Positions 1 through 8,571 of a stretch of 37,944 nt of DNA are shown piece after piece. Origin of the DNA: Euryarchaeota archaeon RBG_19FT_COMBO_56_21. Its GTDB lineage: Archaea > Thermoplasmatota > Thermoplasmata > UBA10834. How positions within the stretch are numbered: position 1 is the stretch's first letter; the number at the start of each line of letters is the position of its first letter. The DNA is taken from positions 1-37,944 of the forward strand of contig MGWC01000011.1 in assembly GCA_001800815.1 (NCBI GenBank). Reading direction: 5' to 3'. The notes under the pieces are model-generated. The model did no database searches, was not told the origin of the DNA, and saw only the letters and a list, made by a program, of their open reading frames with translations. The translations under genes and the position numbers were made by a program.

Positions 1-932
1 ATCCTGTCGAACCTGCCCGGTCTCAGCAGGGCTTCATCGAGTATGTCCGGTCTGTTCGTTGCGCCAATGATCTTCACCTCACCGAGTGGGTTGAACCCAT
101 CCAGCTCTGCGAGGAGCTGCATCAATGTCCTCTGGACCTCGCGGTCGCCGGATGTGGCGAGCTCGAGTCTCTTGGCTCCAACGCTGTCGATTTCATCAAT
201 GAACACTATCGATGGCGCCTTCAGCCTCGCGAGGTCGAATAGCTCCCGGACTAGCCTCGCGCCCTCTCCGATATACTTCTGAACGAGCTCTGATCCTACG
301 AACCTGATGAACGTGGCGTTGGTCTGCTTCGCGACTGCCTTAGCAAGCAGCGTCTTGCCAGTGCCTGGCGGGCCGACCAGCAGGACCCCCTTCGGGGGGT
401 CAATGCCGACTTTCTTGTATAGCTCCGGCCTCAGAAGTGGGTCCTCAACTGCCTCCCTTACCTCCAAGATCTGATCTTGAAGTCCTCCGATGTCGTCATA
501 CGCAGTGTCCGGCTTCGAGATGATCTCGGCGCCCACGACGATCGGATCTAAAGATGGCGGTAGAACTCCCATGACCGCGAGGGTCTGCTTGTTGAGCGCC
601 ACTCGCGCGCCAGCTAATAGAAGATCTGGGGATACGTAGTCCGATGTGGTGACGATGAAATCGGGACCCGTCGAGCTCTTCACGACGACCCGACCGTCTG
701 CGAGAATGTCTTTGATCTGTCCGATGATGAGTGGAGGTGCCTTCAGCCTTTCCAACTCCGCCTTGAGCCTCTTGAGCTCCTTCTGAAGCCGTATGAGCTC
801 TCCCTCGACGAACCTCTTCTCACCCTCGACCCGGCGAGACTCTTCAACTAGCTCGAGGTTCCGCTCCTCAAGAACTGAAACCTTCCTGTGTATCTCCTCG
901 AGCATCGGGCTGTGTGGTTGGTCCTGGTCCAA
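1..932 (-). CDS. pan: Proteasome-activating nucleotidase (PAN), 3' end cut by window edge
   Basis: This is the AAA+ ATPase that unfolds substrates and feeds them to the archaeal 20S proteasome. I read about 310 codons on the minus strand. An N-terminal coiled coil rich in Glu, Lys and Leu (residues about 5-60) is followed by an OB-like domain. The ATPase domain has Walker A GPPGTGKT near residue 187, the pore-loop-type segment [14 protein letters not shown], Walker B IVFIDEID near 241, and sensor/arginine-finger segments GATNRPD and LLRPGRFDR near the cut. The C-terminal HbYX tail lies outside the window. The start is a TTG at 932 preceded by a GAGGTG ribosome site 8 nt upstream; an in-frame TTG at 961 is an alternative but has no such site. 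It is divergent from the MBF1 gene across a short AT-rich promoter region. The family assignment is firm; a closely related Cdc48-type ATPase is excluded because there is only one AAA domain with a coiled coil directly before it. Confidence 0.95.
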   Translation of the reverse strand, partial: MDQDQPHSPMLEEIHRKVSVLEERNLELVEESRRVEGEKRFVEGELIRLQKELKRLKAELERLKAPPLIIGQIKDILADGRVVVKSSTGPDFIVTTSDYVSPDLLLAGARVALNKQTLAVMGVLPPSLDPIVVGAEIISKPDTAYDDIGGLQDQILEVREAVEDPLLRPELYKKVGIDPPKGVLLVGPPGTGKTLLAKAVAKQTNATFIRFVGSELVQKYIGEGARLVRELFDLARLKAPSIVFIDEIDSVGAKRLELATSGDREVQRTLMQLLAELDGFNPLGEVKIIGATNRPDILDEALLRPGRFDR

Positions 933-964
933 TGTTGTGCACCTCGTTTGAGTCCGTCCAATCC

Positions 965-1003
965 AGCTTCTAATTATATAAGGTTAAATAGTCTATTTAT
1001 TCT
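965..1003. promoter_or_regulatory. Divergent PAN/MBF1 promoter with perfect palindrome
   Basis: The gap between the two divergent starts is AT-rich against a GC-rich background. It has TATA-like stretches for both directions and a perfect inverted repeat, TAAATAG-T-CTATTTA, at 985-999. TATTTAT at 994-1000 is about 25 nt upstream of the GTG at 1025, so the MBF1 transcript may be leaderless. The symmetric element could be a shared TATA pair or a repressor site; the sequence alone cannot separate these. Confidence 0.55.
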
Positions 1004-1024
1004 TTGGCGTTGTAATTCAGATGT

Positions 1025-1525
1025 GTGGTTTTGATGATATGCGAACTCTGTGGCAAGAACGTCACTTTCACTAGGAAAGTGACGATTGAGGGCGTACAAC
1101 TTGAAGTATGCGCCGAATGCGCTAAGTTCGGCATCGAGGCGAAGAAACAGGTCCCAAAGGAGGAAGCGCCCAAGCCCGTTATCGCGCAGAGGCTCGAGGT
1201 GAGAGAGCGGCGCTCGCGATCCGTGGACGTGCTGGAGGCCACGGAGAGGGAGGAACTCGTCGATGATTTCGCGGTCCGCATACGAGATGCACGCTCAAAG
1301 AAAGGCATGACGCAGAAGGACCTCGCGATGAAGATCAACGAGCGGTTGACGGTTTTGGGCAAGATCGAGACAGGCGACATGCGACCGGACGACAAAATCA
1401 TAGGAAAACTCGAACGGGAGCTTGGCATCAAGTTGAAGGAGAAGGTCGTGGACACACCAGTAGCCAAAGGAATGAGTTCATCGACTCTGACCCTCGCCGA
1501 CCTGATAAACATGCAGAAAGACTGA
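1025..1525 (+). CDS. Archaeal multiprotein bridging factor 1 (aMBF1), zinc ribbon plus HTH
   Basis: This 166-residue protein has an N-terminal zinc ribbon with CELCGK and CAEC as its two CxxC knuckles (residues 6-34), a charged linker, and a helix-turn-helix of the HTH_3/Cro type at about residues 79-133 (motif KGMTQKDLAMKINERLTVL). This is the aMBF1 architecture conserved in archaea. MBF1 is known as a coactivator linking regulators with TBP in eukaryotes; archaeal versions associate with the ribosome, and their exact role is not settled. The start is uncertain: GTG 1025 fits a leaderless transcript from a TATA at about 997, while ATG 1034 gives the usual short N-terminus MICELCGK. It is divergent from PAN. 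Confidence 0.92.
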   Translation: MVLMICELCGKNVTFTRKVTIEGVQLEVCAECAKFGIEAKKQVPKEEAPKPVIAQRLEVRERRSRSVDVLEATEREELVDDFAVRIRDARSKKGMTQKDLAMKINERLTVLGKIETGDMRPDDKIIGKLERELGIKLKEKVVDTPVAKGMSSSTLTLADLINMQKD

Positions 1526-1527
1526 AG

Positions 1528-2016
1528 CTAAGGCATCAGATGGTCACGGCTGAGAATCTCTGACTCGGCTCTCTGAATGAACGCGCTGTCCAACGAAAGA
1601 CCGTAGTCGGACGCGACCAAGAGGGCTGCCGGTTCGACATCTATGCCCAGCATCTCCTGTTTCTTGTTAACCTTGGATACGACCTCTCTCTTCGGGACTG
1701 ATCTCACTTTGACGATCTTCTCGACAATCTCGGAGAACAGATCGGCTTTGCTCTTCGAGGCCTGCTCGAGAACCTCCTTTGAAGGCTTGAAGTCCAGCGG
1801 GACCTCGACGGATCTCAGGTCGAAAGTCGGCATAATGTGCCCGTTCTTCCGCTGGAGATATCCACCTGTGAGACTCACATCAAGAAGCTTCTGTGCTTCT
1901 TTCGGTGAGAACCATCTGAGGTCGAACGATGCGGATGACACGAACTCCTGTTCCGTGAGAGACTCCTTTCCCTTGCGTCTGAAGAGTGCGGTAATGCTTC
2001 TCTGAAGATCACTCAT
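1528..2016 (-). CDS. DUF2240 family protein, conserved in archaea
   Basis: This 162-residue soluble protein begins MSDLQRSITALFRRKG and matches the archaeal DUF2240 family as I remember it. It is rich in Lys, Glu and Val, has no membrane segment, and carries a winged-helix-like N-terminal half (FVSSASFDLRWFSPKEAQKLLDV). Its ATG at 2014-2016 overlaps the stop of the upstream HisA-like frame by 8 nt, so the two are translationally coupled. The longer open frame extending upstream to 2109 is out of register with the coupled gene and looks spurious. The stop lies 2 nt from the MBF1 stop, in convergent orientation. The function is unknown; a nucleic-acid role is only a guess from the predicted fold. 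Confidence 0.8.
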   Translation of the reverse strand: MSDLQRSITALFRRKGKESLTEQEFVSSASFDLRWFSPKEAQKLLDVSLTGGYLQRKNGHIMPTFDLRSVEVPLDFKPSKEVLEQASKSKADLFSEIVEKIVKVRSVPKREVVSKVNKKQEMLGIDVEPAALLVASDYGLSLDSAFIQRAESEILSRDHLMP

Positions 2017-2652
2017 TGCTCCCGAATCCCCCGACATCTCCTGCCACAATGTAGTCCACTCCGAGCTGCTCGAGCTTCGAGCGCTCGGACATCGGCGCGA
2101 AGACCCCAAGAGAGATTCCGAGCTGCTTCTTCACAGCTGCCGCCTCGCTGGCCAGCACATCCGGGACGAACATTTCGGTGATGCCGATGTCGCGAACGTC
2201 CCGGGCGAGCGAGAGAAAGGTCCTTCCAGCAATGCCTTCATCAAAACCCACGATCCCATCCCGGTAGTCTACTTTGAGGTAATGTTTTCGGAGAGCTTAA
2301 AGGCTCCTCTGATGTCATCAAAGCTCGAAAGAGTCCCGGTCCCGATGACGCACTTCTCCGCACCCGTGATCAGCATGTCGATGACGTTGTTCGCAAACCG
2401 GACTCCGCCCTCATAGAACGTCGGAATTGTCTCGCAGACCTCCTGCACGACACCGAGCTGCGGCCTGTTGCGTTCGATTCCGTCCATGTCTGCGAGGTAC
2501 AACTTCTCAATCTTGTCCGATACCTTAGAAACCATCTCGGCGACCTCGCGGCGCGTGAGCGCGCGCGCGCCGATCGTACCTGACGTAAGACCGATTACGT
2601 CGTATCTGGTAAGAGAACGTCTTCTGATCTCGACGTAAGGTACTGCAATCAT
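2009..2652 (-). pseudogene. HisA/HisF-like TIM-barrel protein, split by one frameshift
   Basis: Two consecutive minus-strand frames read as one protein if a single missing base is restored near 2264-2270. The first frame ends ...FKLSENIT and the second continues LKVDYRDGIVGFDEG. Restored, it is 214 residues from ATG 2652, which has GGAG 7 nt upstream. Phosphosugar-binding TIM-barrel features resemble HisA: LYLADMDGI (HisA has a similar LxDxD strand), FYEGGVRF (phosphate loop near GGGIR), CVIGTGTL (compare VIIGT), and a terminal VDYIVAGDVGG. It is shorter than a typical HisA (about 240 residues) and its first strand does not match the catalytic HisA start, so it is probably a paralogue of unknown substrate. 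No other histidine gene is nearby. The frame is otherwise uninterrupted, so a sequencing or assembly indel is as likely as true decay. Confidence 0.7.
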
Positions 2653-2773
2653 AGGCAAACTCCGCGTGAGCGAGGAGGACGTAGATAAAACGTCGTACTC
2701 CATAGGAAGCAGACGAAGCGACGCTTCGTGTGCCCTTCGAAGACCGTCCGGAAAGCATGGTTTCGGGCGGGAA

Positions 2774-2812
2774 CCTGACGGATAATGCCAATTGTTAATT
2801 AACCACGTCAGG
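2774..2812. promoter_or_regulatory. lemA promoter: palindromic TATA region inside a 7-bp inverted repeat
   Basis: CCTGACG (2774-2780) and CGTCAGG (2806-2812) are perfect inverted arms 25 nt apart. Between them lies the perfect palindrome GTTAATTAAC (2794-2803), which also serves as the likely TATA element about 25-30 nt upstream of the lemA ATG at 2825, consistent with a leaderless transcript. The nested symmetry suggests a dimeric regulator binding over the promoter. Confidence 0.5.
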
Positions 2813-2824
2813 AATTGACCGTGC

Positions 2825-3391
2825 ATGGCGCTCGCGAACAAGAAGCTCTACACCATCACGGCGTTGATAGTGATATTGGCCATCGCCCTTGCGACGGTCG
2901 CGTGGTTGGTGCTGACCTACAACAGCCTGGTCCGTGAGAATGAGAAAGTGGACAGCCAATGGGCACAGGTGCAGAACCAGTATCAGAGGAAGATCGACCT
3001 CATACCGACGCTCGTGTCCACTGTGGGCGCGTACCAGCAGTTCGAAGCCTCAACCCTGACGAACATAACTCAGCTCAGAACTCAGTGGATGAACGCCACT
3101 ACCACAGAGGACCAGGTCAATGTCACGAATCAGCTTGACTCTCAATTGGCCACCATCATTGTCACCTACGAGAACTACCCGGAGCTGCAGTCGATAACAG
3201 CTGTGAGGGATCTCATCTATGAGCTCACGGGAACGGAGAACAGAATCTCGGTCGAACGTATGCGCTACAACGAGTATGTCCAGGATTTCAACGCGCACAT
3301 CAAATCGTTCCCTGCTAGCTTTGTCGCGGGATGGGGAGACTTCGAGGAGAGGGAATACTACCAGAGCCCCAACGCGCCTCCTCCACCTTGA
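2825..3391 (+). CDS. LemA family membrane-anchored protein
   Basis: The protein has 188 residues. A single N-terminal transmembrane helix (about residues 9-30) is followed by the LemA signature: YNSLVRENEKVDSQWAQV, then the RKIDLIPTLVSTV segment, then a long helical region ending in a Pro-rich tail (SPNAPPPP). LemA proteins are membrane-anchored helical-bundle proteins of poorly known function, often encoded next to TPM-domain proteins. That is the case here: the next gene starts 2 nt after this stop, so the two are almost certainly co-translated. The start ATG fits a leaderless transcript from the palindromic promoter just upstream. The tail is more divergent than in bacterial LemA. The family call is firm; the cellular role is unknown. 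Confidence 0.88.
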   Translation: MALANKKLYTITALIVILAIALATVAWLVLTYNSLVRENEKVDSQWAQVQNQYQRKIDLIPTLVSTVGAYQQFEASTLTNITQLRTQWMNATTTEDQVNVTNQLDSQLATIIVTYENYPELQSITAVRDLIYELTGTENRISVERMRYNEYVQDFNAHIKSFPASFVAGWGDFEEREYYQSPNAPPPP

Positions 3392-3393
3392 AC

Positions 3394-4098
3394 ATGAGAG
3401 CTCTGGCAGCGCCTGCATTGGTACTGCTTGCTCTGGTCCTCAGCCAAGGAACAGCCTCGGCGGAGTACCCGACGCTAGTCTACTACGTCACGGACCAAGT
3501 TGGAGTACTAACAAGTTCCGAGGAATTTGACATCCAAAGCGTATGCGTTGAGGTTTACGAGCAGACCGGGGCTGAAATCGCAGTCCTGGTTGTCAACACG
3601 ACCCTGCCGGACGGGATCGACATGTTCGCGGTCAAGACCTTCGAGCAGAATGGTCTCGGACAAGAGGGGGAGGACGATGGCCTCCTAATCCTGGTCTCCG
3701 TCGAGGAGAACGCATGGAGGATCGAGGTAGGGTATGGCCTAGAAGGAATCCTCCCCGATTCCAAGGTCGGCGATATTGTCACTGCCAACCTTGTACCCTA
3801 TCTTGCCGTCTCGGACTACTACTCGGGATTGTACTACACGACTTACGCTGTGGGATTGGAGATAGTCACCAACTACAGCGGTACTCCACACACATCCGAA
3901 TCGCAATACCCCATTCCCTGGATACCCTTGAAGACCTGGCAATTAGCTGTCGTCATCGGGGCAATCGTGGTCCTGGGAGTCCTGACCAAGGGCCGAGCGT
4001 TCCTCCTTTGGATGCTCTTTTCCCGGAACTGGGGCGGGGGAGGTAAGAACTGGGGAGGCGGGCGTTCTGGCGGGGGTGGGGCCAGAGGCAGATGGTGA
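3394..4098 (+). CDS. TPM-domain (TPM_phosphatase, DUF477) secreted/membrane protein
   Basis: This 234-residue protein has a signal peptide (about residues 1-23, ending near SAEYP) and an extracytoplasmic TPM domain (about 25-160). Typical segments are VYEQTGAEIAVLVVNTT, FEQNGLGQEGEDDGLLILVS and WRIEVGYGLEG. A transmembrane helix follows near residues 181-198 (LAVVIGAIVVLGVL), and the protein ends in a Gly/Trp-rich tail (WGGGGKNWGGGRSGGGG), a typical TPM-protein ending. ATG 3394 lies 2 nt after the lemA stop, so I chose it over longer in-frame options inside lemA. TPM and LemA proteins pair in many bacteria and archaea. Plant TPM has acid phosphatase activity; whether archaeal ones do is not established. 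Confidence 0.88.
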   Translation: MRALAAPALVLLALVLSQGTASAEYPTLVYYVTDQVGVLTSSEEFDIQSVCVEVYEQTGAEIAVLVVNTTLPDGIDMFAVKTFEQNGLGQEGEDDGLLILVSVEENAWRIEVGYGLEGILPDSKVGDIVTANLVPYLAVSDYYSGLYYTTYAVGLEIVTNYSGTPHTSESQYPIPWIPLKTWQLAVVIGAIVVLGVLTKGRAFLLWMLFSRNWGGGGKNWGGGRSGGGGARGRW

Positions 4099-4140
4099 GC
4101 ACATTTCGACACTGAAACACCCGAACAGACAACGACAATC

Positions 4141-4228
4141 CTTATATAGAAGTTCTAACATATACGAAATCCCGACCGAGGAAATCGGTAACGGATTTAG
4201 ACATATCCAGCATTCGGAAATGGAGGTG
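4141..4228 (+). promoter_or_regulatory. Thermosome promoter and leader with operator-like palindrome
   Basis: A TATA element (CTTATATAG, 4141-4149) is followed about 26 nt later by a perfect inverted repeat ACCGA-GGAAA-TCGGT at 4175-4189, which would sit at or just after the transcription start. A strong ribosome site GGAGGTG at 4222-4228 lies 5 nt before the TTG start. The palindrome is placed where a heat-shock repressor could act, or it could form a small hairpin in the leader. It is not the CTAAC-N5-GTTAG motif described for Archaeoglobus HSR1. Confidence 0.55.
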
Positions 4229-4233
4229 TCGAT

Positions 4234-5868
4234 TTGATAGGCCAAACACCAATTCTAATACTGAAAGAAGGAACAAGGAGAGAGAAAGGCAAGGGCGCGC
4301 AATTCAGCAACATCAGTGCTGCTCGAGCCATCGCAGATTCGGTCCGCAGCACACTAGGCCCGAGGGGCATGGACAAGATGCTTGTGGATAGCATGGGCGA
4401 CGTCGTCATAACCAACGATGGCGTGACGATACTGAAGGAGATCGATGTTGAGCACCCGGCGGCCAAGATGCTCGTCGAGGTTGCGAAGACCCAGGACGAG
4501 GAGTGCGGAGATGGCACGACCACCGCAGTAATCCTCGCTGGAGAGCTTCTGAAGAAGGCAGAGGCGCTGATCGAACAGAACGTCCACCCGACGGTCATAT
4601 CCGGTGGATACAGGATGGCCGCACAGAAAGCCAGAGAAGTGCTCGACGACCTAGCCATCAACGTAACACCCAGTGACAGGGAGACCCTGAAGGACATCGC
4701 GCGCACGTCGATGATCTCGAAGAGCGTAGCGGCATCCAGGAACCTGCTCGCGGATGTGGCTGTGAACGCGGTCACGGCAGTCGCCGAGAAGAACAGCGAC
4801 GGCAAGTGGGAAGTCGATGACGACAACATCCAGGTCGTCAAGAAGCAGGGAGGTTCGATGGACGACACCCATATGATCGCTGGCATAATTGTTGACAAGG
4901 AAGCAGTTCACCCGGCCATGCCGAAGAAGGTCGAGAACGCGAAGATCGCCCTAGTGGATTCTGCGCTCGAGGTCAAGAAGACCGAGATCGACGCGAAGAT
5001 AGAGATCACCGATCCGAGCCAGCTGCAGGCGTTCCTGGCCGAGGAAGAGAACATGCTGAAGAAGATGGTCGAGAAGGTCAAATCCTCTGGCGCGAACGTC
5101 CTGTTCTGCCAGAAGGGGATTGACGATTTGGCCCAGCACTACCTCGGGAAGGAGAAAATCTACTCGGTCCGGAGGGTCAAGAAGAGCGATATGGAGAAGC
5201 TCGCGAAAGCGACTGGAGCCAACCTCGTCACCAAGCTGGACGACCTGACGGCGGACGATCTTGGCACCGCATGCCTCGTCGAGGAGAAGAAGATCGCGGA
5301 CGACAAGATGACCTTCGTGACCGACTGCAAGAACCCGAAGGCTGTCTCGATCCTCATCAGAGGCGGGACAGAGCATGTGATTGATGAAATCGACCGCTCT
5401 CTCAACGATGCCATAAGCGTCGTCTCGGTCGCGTTCGAGGACGGAAAGCTCGTGACCGGTGGCGGATCGACAGCAATCGAGTTGGCCCTGAAGCTCAGGG
5501 ACTACGCTGCATCCATCGGAGGTAGAGAGCAGATCGCGATTGACGCGTTCGCTTCTGCGATGGAAGTCGTTCCGACAGCCCTTTCGGAAAACGCTGGCCT
5601 TGACCCGATAGACGTGCTGATCGAGCTCAGGCAGGCCCACAAGGCCGGAAAGAAGTACGCAGGAATCAACGTCTTCACCGGCAAGGTCACCGACATGAAG
5701 AAAGAGAGGGTCCTAGAGCCCATAAGGGTCGGAAGACAGGCACTAAGCTCGGCCACTGACGCCGCGGTCATGATATTGAGGATCGACGATGTGATCGCTT
5801 CCAAGGGCGGAGGAGGCGGCAAAGGCCCGAAGGGACCCGACATGGGAGACGAGGGCGGAATGGACTGA
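4234..5868 (+). CDS. Thermosome (group II chaperonin) subunit
   Basis: This 544-residue ATP-dependent chaperonin subunit assembles into the double-ring archaeal CCT-like folding chamber in the cytosol. Visible signatures are [13 protein letters not shown] near residue 41, VTNDGVTI-type (here [11 protein letters not shown]), the nucleotide-binding [15 protein letters not shown] near 91-105, [10 protein letters not shown] in the distal equatorial part, and the acidic/Gly-rich tail [18 protein letters not shown]. Full length compares with 540-550 in the family. The TTG start at 4234 is set by the GGAGGTG 5 nt upstream. The grpE-dnaK-dnaJ genes follow on the same strand after a 102-nt gap, so both chaperone systems sit in one locus. 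It is the only chaperonin subunit in the window; a second one may lie elsewhere. Confidence 0.97.
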   Translation: MIGQTPILILKEGTRREKGKGAQFSNISAARAIADSVRSTLGPRGMDKMLVDSMGDVVITNDGVTILKEIDVEHPAAKMLVEVAKTQDEECGDGTTTAVILAGELLKKAEALIEQNVHPTVISGGYRMAAQKAREVLDDLAINVTPSDRETLKDIARTSMISKSVAASRNLLADVAVNAVTAVAEKNSDGKWEVDDDNIQVVKKQGGSMDDTHMIAGIIVDKEAVHPAMPKKVENAKIALVDSALEVKKTEIDAKIEITDPSQLQAFLAEEENMLKKMVEKVKSSGANVLFCQKGIDDLAQHYLGKEKIYSVRRVKKSDMEKLAKATGANLVTKLDDLTADDLGTACLVEEKKIADDKMTFVTDCKNPKAVSILIRGGTEHVIDEIDRSLNDAISVVSVAFEDGKLVTGGGSTAIELALKLRDYAASIGGREQIAIDAFASAMEVVPTALSENAGLDPIDVLIELRQAHKAGKKYAGINVFTGKVTDMKKERVLEPIRVGRQALSSATDAAVMILRIDDVIASKGGGGGKGPKGPDMGDEGGMD

Positions 5869-5970
5869 AGCCCTCGCTCAAAACCCCTTTAGTTTCTTTG
5901 AAAAAGGCAACATGCTCAAGGCATCGAACGGTCTTGAGGCCATGGACATACATCGCCGGACTGGAGGTAG

Positions 5971-6579
5971 ATGAGAGTGGCTGACGAGCAGCTCAATGAG
6001 TCGGCGGAGCCAGAAGAAGACGAACCCATGCAGAAGGAGCCCGAGGATCCGCTGGCGCTTCGTGACAAGAGAATTGCCGAGCTCACGAACGACCTGAAAC
6101 GCCTCCAGGCCGAGTTCGAGAACTACAAGAAACGCGTTGAACGGACCGGCGATGAGCGTTTCAAGGCAGCGAACCAGAAGCTCATCGCAGACCTGCTGCC
6201 AATACTGGACTCGTTCGACAAGGCGTTGGAGAACACGAAGAATCCGGGGGACATCGAAGGCCTCAGAAGAGGGCTCCAGGGTCTCCACAAGCAGTTCCTT
6301 CAAACGCTTCAGAGAGAAGGCTTGAAGGAGATCCGAACTGACGGCAGATTCGACCCATTCCTGCACGAGGCGATGCTGCGGGAAGAGCGTGATGACGTCG
6401 AGGACGGCAAGATACTAGAGGTATACCAGAAGGGCTATGTCCTTTCGCAGAAGACCCTCAGGCCTGCGCGAGTGAAAGTCGCCCACCAGAAGGCTGCCGC
6501 GGAAACCCCCGAGGAAGCCGAGGCTCAGAATCACGATACACCAGATGACGATAGACTCAAGGATGAAGATCAAGAGTAG
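5971..6579 (+). CDS. grpE: GrpE nucleotide exchange factor for DnaK
   Basis: GrpE releases ADP from DnaK. This 202-residue protein has an acidic disordered N-terminus (NESAEPEEDEPMQKEPED) and a long coiled coil (residues about 30-100) with EFENYKKRVER and LLPILDSFDKAL, both GrpE signatures. The C-terminal beta domain includes FDPFLHEAM and EVYQKGYVLSQKTLRPARVKV. The highly charged C-terminal extension after that is longer than usual. GGAGGT at 5963-5968 is only 2 nt from ATG 5971 but 8 nt from an in-frame GTG at 5977, so the true start may be the GTG. The dnaK start lies 12 nt after this stop, so the two form an operon. Confidence 0.95.
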   Translation: MRVADEQLNESAEPEEDEPMQKEPEDPLALRDKRIAELTNDLKRLQAEFENYKKRVERTGDERFKAANQKLIADLLPILDSFDKALENTKNPGDIEGLRRGLQGLHKQFLQTLQREGLKEIRTDGRFDPFLHEAMLREERDDVEDGKILEVYQKGYVLSQKTLRPARVKVAHQKAAAETPEEAEAQNHDTPDDDRLKDEDQE

Positions 6580-6591
6580 AGGTGAAATGGA

Positions 6592-8481
6592 ATGGCAGAA
6601 TCAAGAGGCAAGTTGATAGGAATTGATCTTGGAACCAGCAACTCCGCGGCCGCGGTAATGGAGGCGGGAAGGCCGACCATCATCCCGAGCGCAGAGGGCA
6701 CCAGCCTGGGCGGAAAGGCGTTCCCGTCGTATGTAGCGTTCACGAAGGACGGGCAGATGTTGGTCGGCGAGCCTGCCAGGAGACAGGCTGTATCCAACCC
6801 CGAGGGCACGGTAATGGCAATCAAGAGGAAGATGGGGACGGACTACCGCGTGAAAGTCCATGGGAAGGAGTACTCCCCACAGCAAATATCGGCGTTCATA
6901 TTGCAGAAGATAAAGCGGGACGCAGAGGCGTACCTCGGCCAGAAGGTCGAGAAGGCAGTCATCACCGTCCCTGCGTACTTCAATGACAACCAGAGGCAGG
7001 CGACCAAGGACGCAGGCATGATCGCTGGTCTCGAGGTCGTGCGAATTATCAACGAACCCACAGCCGCAGCCCTAGCGTACGGTCTTGACAAGGCTGAGAA
7101 GGACCAGAAGATACTGGTCTTCGATCTCGGCGGGGGAACACTCGATGTGACCATCATGGAGTTCGGCCAAGGGGTCTTCGAGGTCATATCCACGAGCGGG
7201 GACACGCAACTGGGTGGGACGGATATGGACAACGCACTGGTCGACTACATCTCCCAGGAATTCAAAGCTGACACGGGCATCGACATCTCGAAAGACAAGA
7301 TGGCGGTTCAGCGGGTGCGCGAGGCCGGAGAGAAAGCGAAGATCGAGCTGTCGTCGACTCTCGAGACCGAGATAAACCTGCCATACCTGAGCGCGAACGC
7401 ATCTGGGCCCAAGCATCTAACCATGAAGCTCACGAGAGCGAAGTTGGAAGATCTCGTCAGGCCTACGATCGAGCGCTGCAGGAAGCCTTCCTTGCAGGCG
7501 CTCGAGGACGCGAAACTGGGTGCTGACAAGATCGACAAGGTGATCCTGGTCGGCGGGCCGACCCGGATGCCAATCGTCCAGAAATTCGTTGAGAGCATCA
7601 TAGGGCAGAAGATTGTCAGAGGCGTGGACCCGATGGAGTGCGTCGCAATGGGTGCGGCCATACAGGGAGGTGTGCTCGAGGGGACCGTCAAGGACGTGCT
7701 GTTGCTGGACGTCACCCCACTCTCGTTAGGTGTGGAGACTCTAGGGGGAGTGTTCCACAAGCTAATCGAAAGGAATACCACCATACCTACAAGGAAGAGC
7801 GAAATCTTCAGCACGGCCGCCGACGGCCAGACGAGCGTGGAGATTCATGTGCTGCAGGGCGAAAGGCCGATGGCGCAGGACAACGTCACGCTAGGCAGAT
7901 TTCACCTTATCGGCATTCCTCCTGCTCCGAGAGGGCTTCCGCAGGTCGAGGTCACATTCGACATCGACGCGAACGGCATCATAGATGTGAAGGCGAAGGA
8001 CCTCGGAACGGGCAAGGAGCAGAAGATAACGATAACCGCCACCACAAAGCTCGCCAAGGACGACATCGACCGAATGGTCAAGGACGCGGAGAAATTCGCG
8101 GACGAGGACAAGAAGCGCCGGGAGAAAGCGGAGCTGCGGAACAGGGCGGAGCAGAGAGTCTACGAGGTCGGCAGGATCCTCGAGGAAATGGGCGATAAGG
8201 TTCCCCAAGACCTCAAGGACAGGCTGATCAAGCTTGGCGACGAGCTCAGAGACATAATCCCTACGGACGACTCGGCCAGGATCAAAGAGAAACTGGACGA
8301 ACTCGAGAAGGCCCTCCTTGAGATAGGGAAGCGCGTTTATCAGCCCTCGGGCGGATACCAGGCACAGCAGCCAGACTCCGGACAGGGCGGACAGGCGCCA
8401 GAGGAACCCTCGGGCGACGACAAGGGTTATGTCGACGCCGACTACAAGATCGTGGACGATGAAGACGACAAGCGGAAGTAG
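6592..8481 (+). CDS. dnaK: DnaK (Hsp70) chaperone
   Basis: This 629-residue Hsp70 has a nucleotide-binding domain (1 to about 360) with [49 protein letters not shown] and [14 protein letters not shown], the linker [16 protein letters not shown], a substrate-binding beta domain and a helical lid ending [19 protein letters not shown]. In the first lobe the stretch between AIKRKMG and YSPQQISAF is short: it lacks the roughly 25-residue insert present in Gram-negative DnaK, as is known for Gram-positive and archaeal versions. This supports descent from a Gram-positive-type donor, the accepted view for archaeal DnaK. The ATG start has GAGGTG 6 nt upstream. It sits between grpE and dnaJ. Confidence 0.98.
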   Translation: MAESRGKLIGIDLGTSNSAAAVMEAGRPTIIPSAEGTSLGGKAFPSYVAFTKDGQMLVGEPARRQAVSNPEGTVMAIKRKMGTDYRVKVHGKEYSPQQISAFILQKIKRDAEAYLGQKVEKAVITVPAYFNDNQRQATKDAGMIAGLEVVRIINEPTAAALAYGLDKAEKDQKILVFDLGGGTLDVTIMEFGQGVFEVISTSGDTQLGGTDMDNALVDYISQEFKADTGIDISKDKMAVQRVREAGEKAKIELSSTLETEINLPYLSANASGPKHLTMKLTRAKLEDLVRPTIERCRKPSLQALEDAKLGADKIDKVILVGGPTRMPIVQKFVESIIGQKIVRGVDPMECVAMGAAIQGGVLEGTVKDVLLLDVTPLSLGVETLGGVFHKLIERNTTIPTRKSEIFSTAADGQTSVEIHVLQGERPMAQDNVTLGRFHLIGIPPAPRGLPQVEVTFDIDANGIIDVKAKDLGTGKEQKITITATTKLAKDDIDRMVKDAEKFADEDKKRREKAELRNRAEQRVYEVGRILEEMGDKVPQDLKDRLIKLGDELRDIIPTDDSARIKEKLDELEKALLEIGKRVYQPSGGYQAQQPDSGQGGQAPEEPSGDDKGYVDADYKIVDDEDDKRK

Positions 8482-8571
8482 TCCTCTGACCAGAACCTAC
8501 TAGAAACCCCTTCGAGCATTCATATTCAGAAAACATCGCGAATTGTCAGAGCGGCTCAGAAGGACTGAAGA

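Noticed and set aside
2550..2572. GCGCGCGCGC stretch as a possible structural or Z-DNA element
   Set aside because: It lies inside the HisA-like coding sequence and encodes plausible Ala/Arg codons.
2653..2841. Upstream extension of the HisA-like frame into the lemA promoter
   Set aside because: The extra residues are unconserved Arg/Pro-rich sequence, and ATG 2652 has a GGAG site at good spacing.
4951..5640. 229-codon open frame antisense to the thermosome gene
   Set aside because: It is a shadow frame inside a clearly conserved gene, with Leu/Arg/His-rich composition typical of antisense frames.
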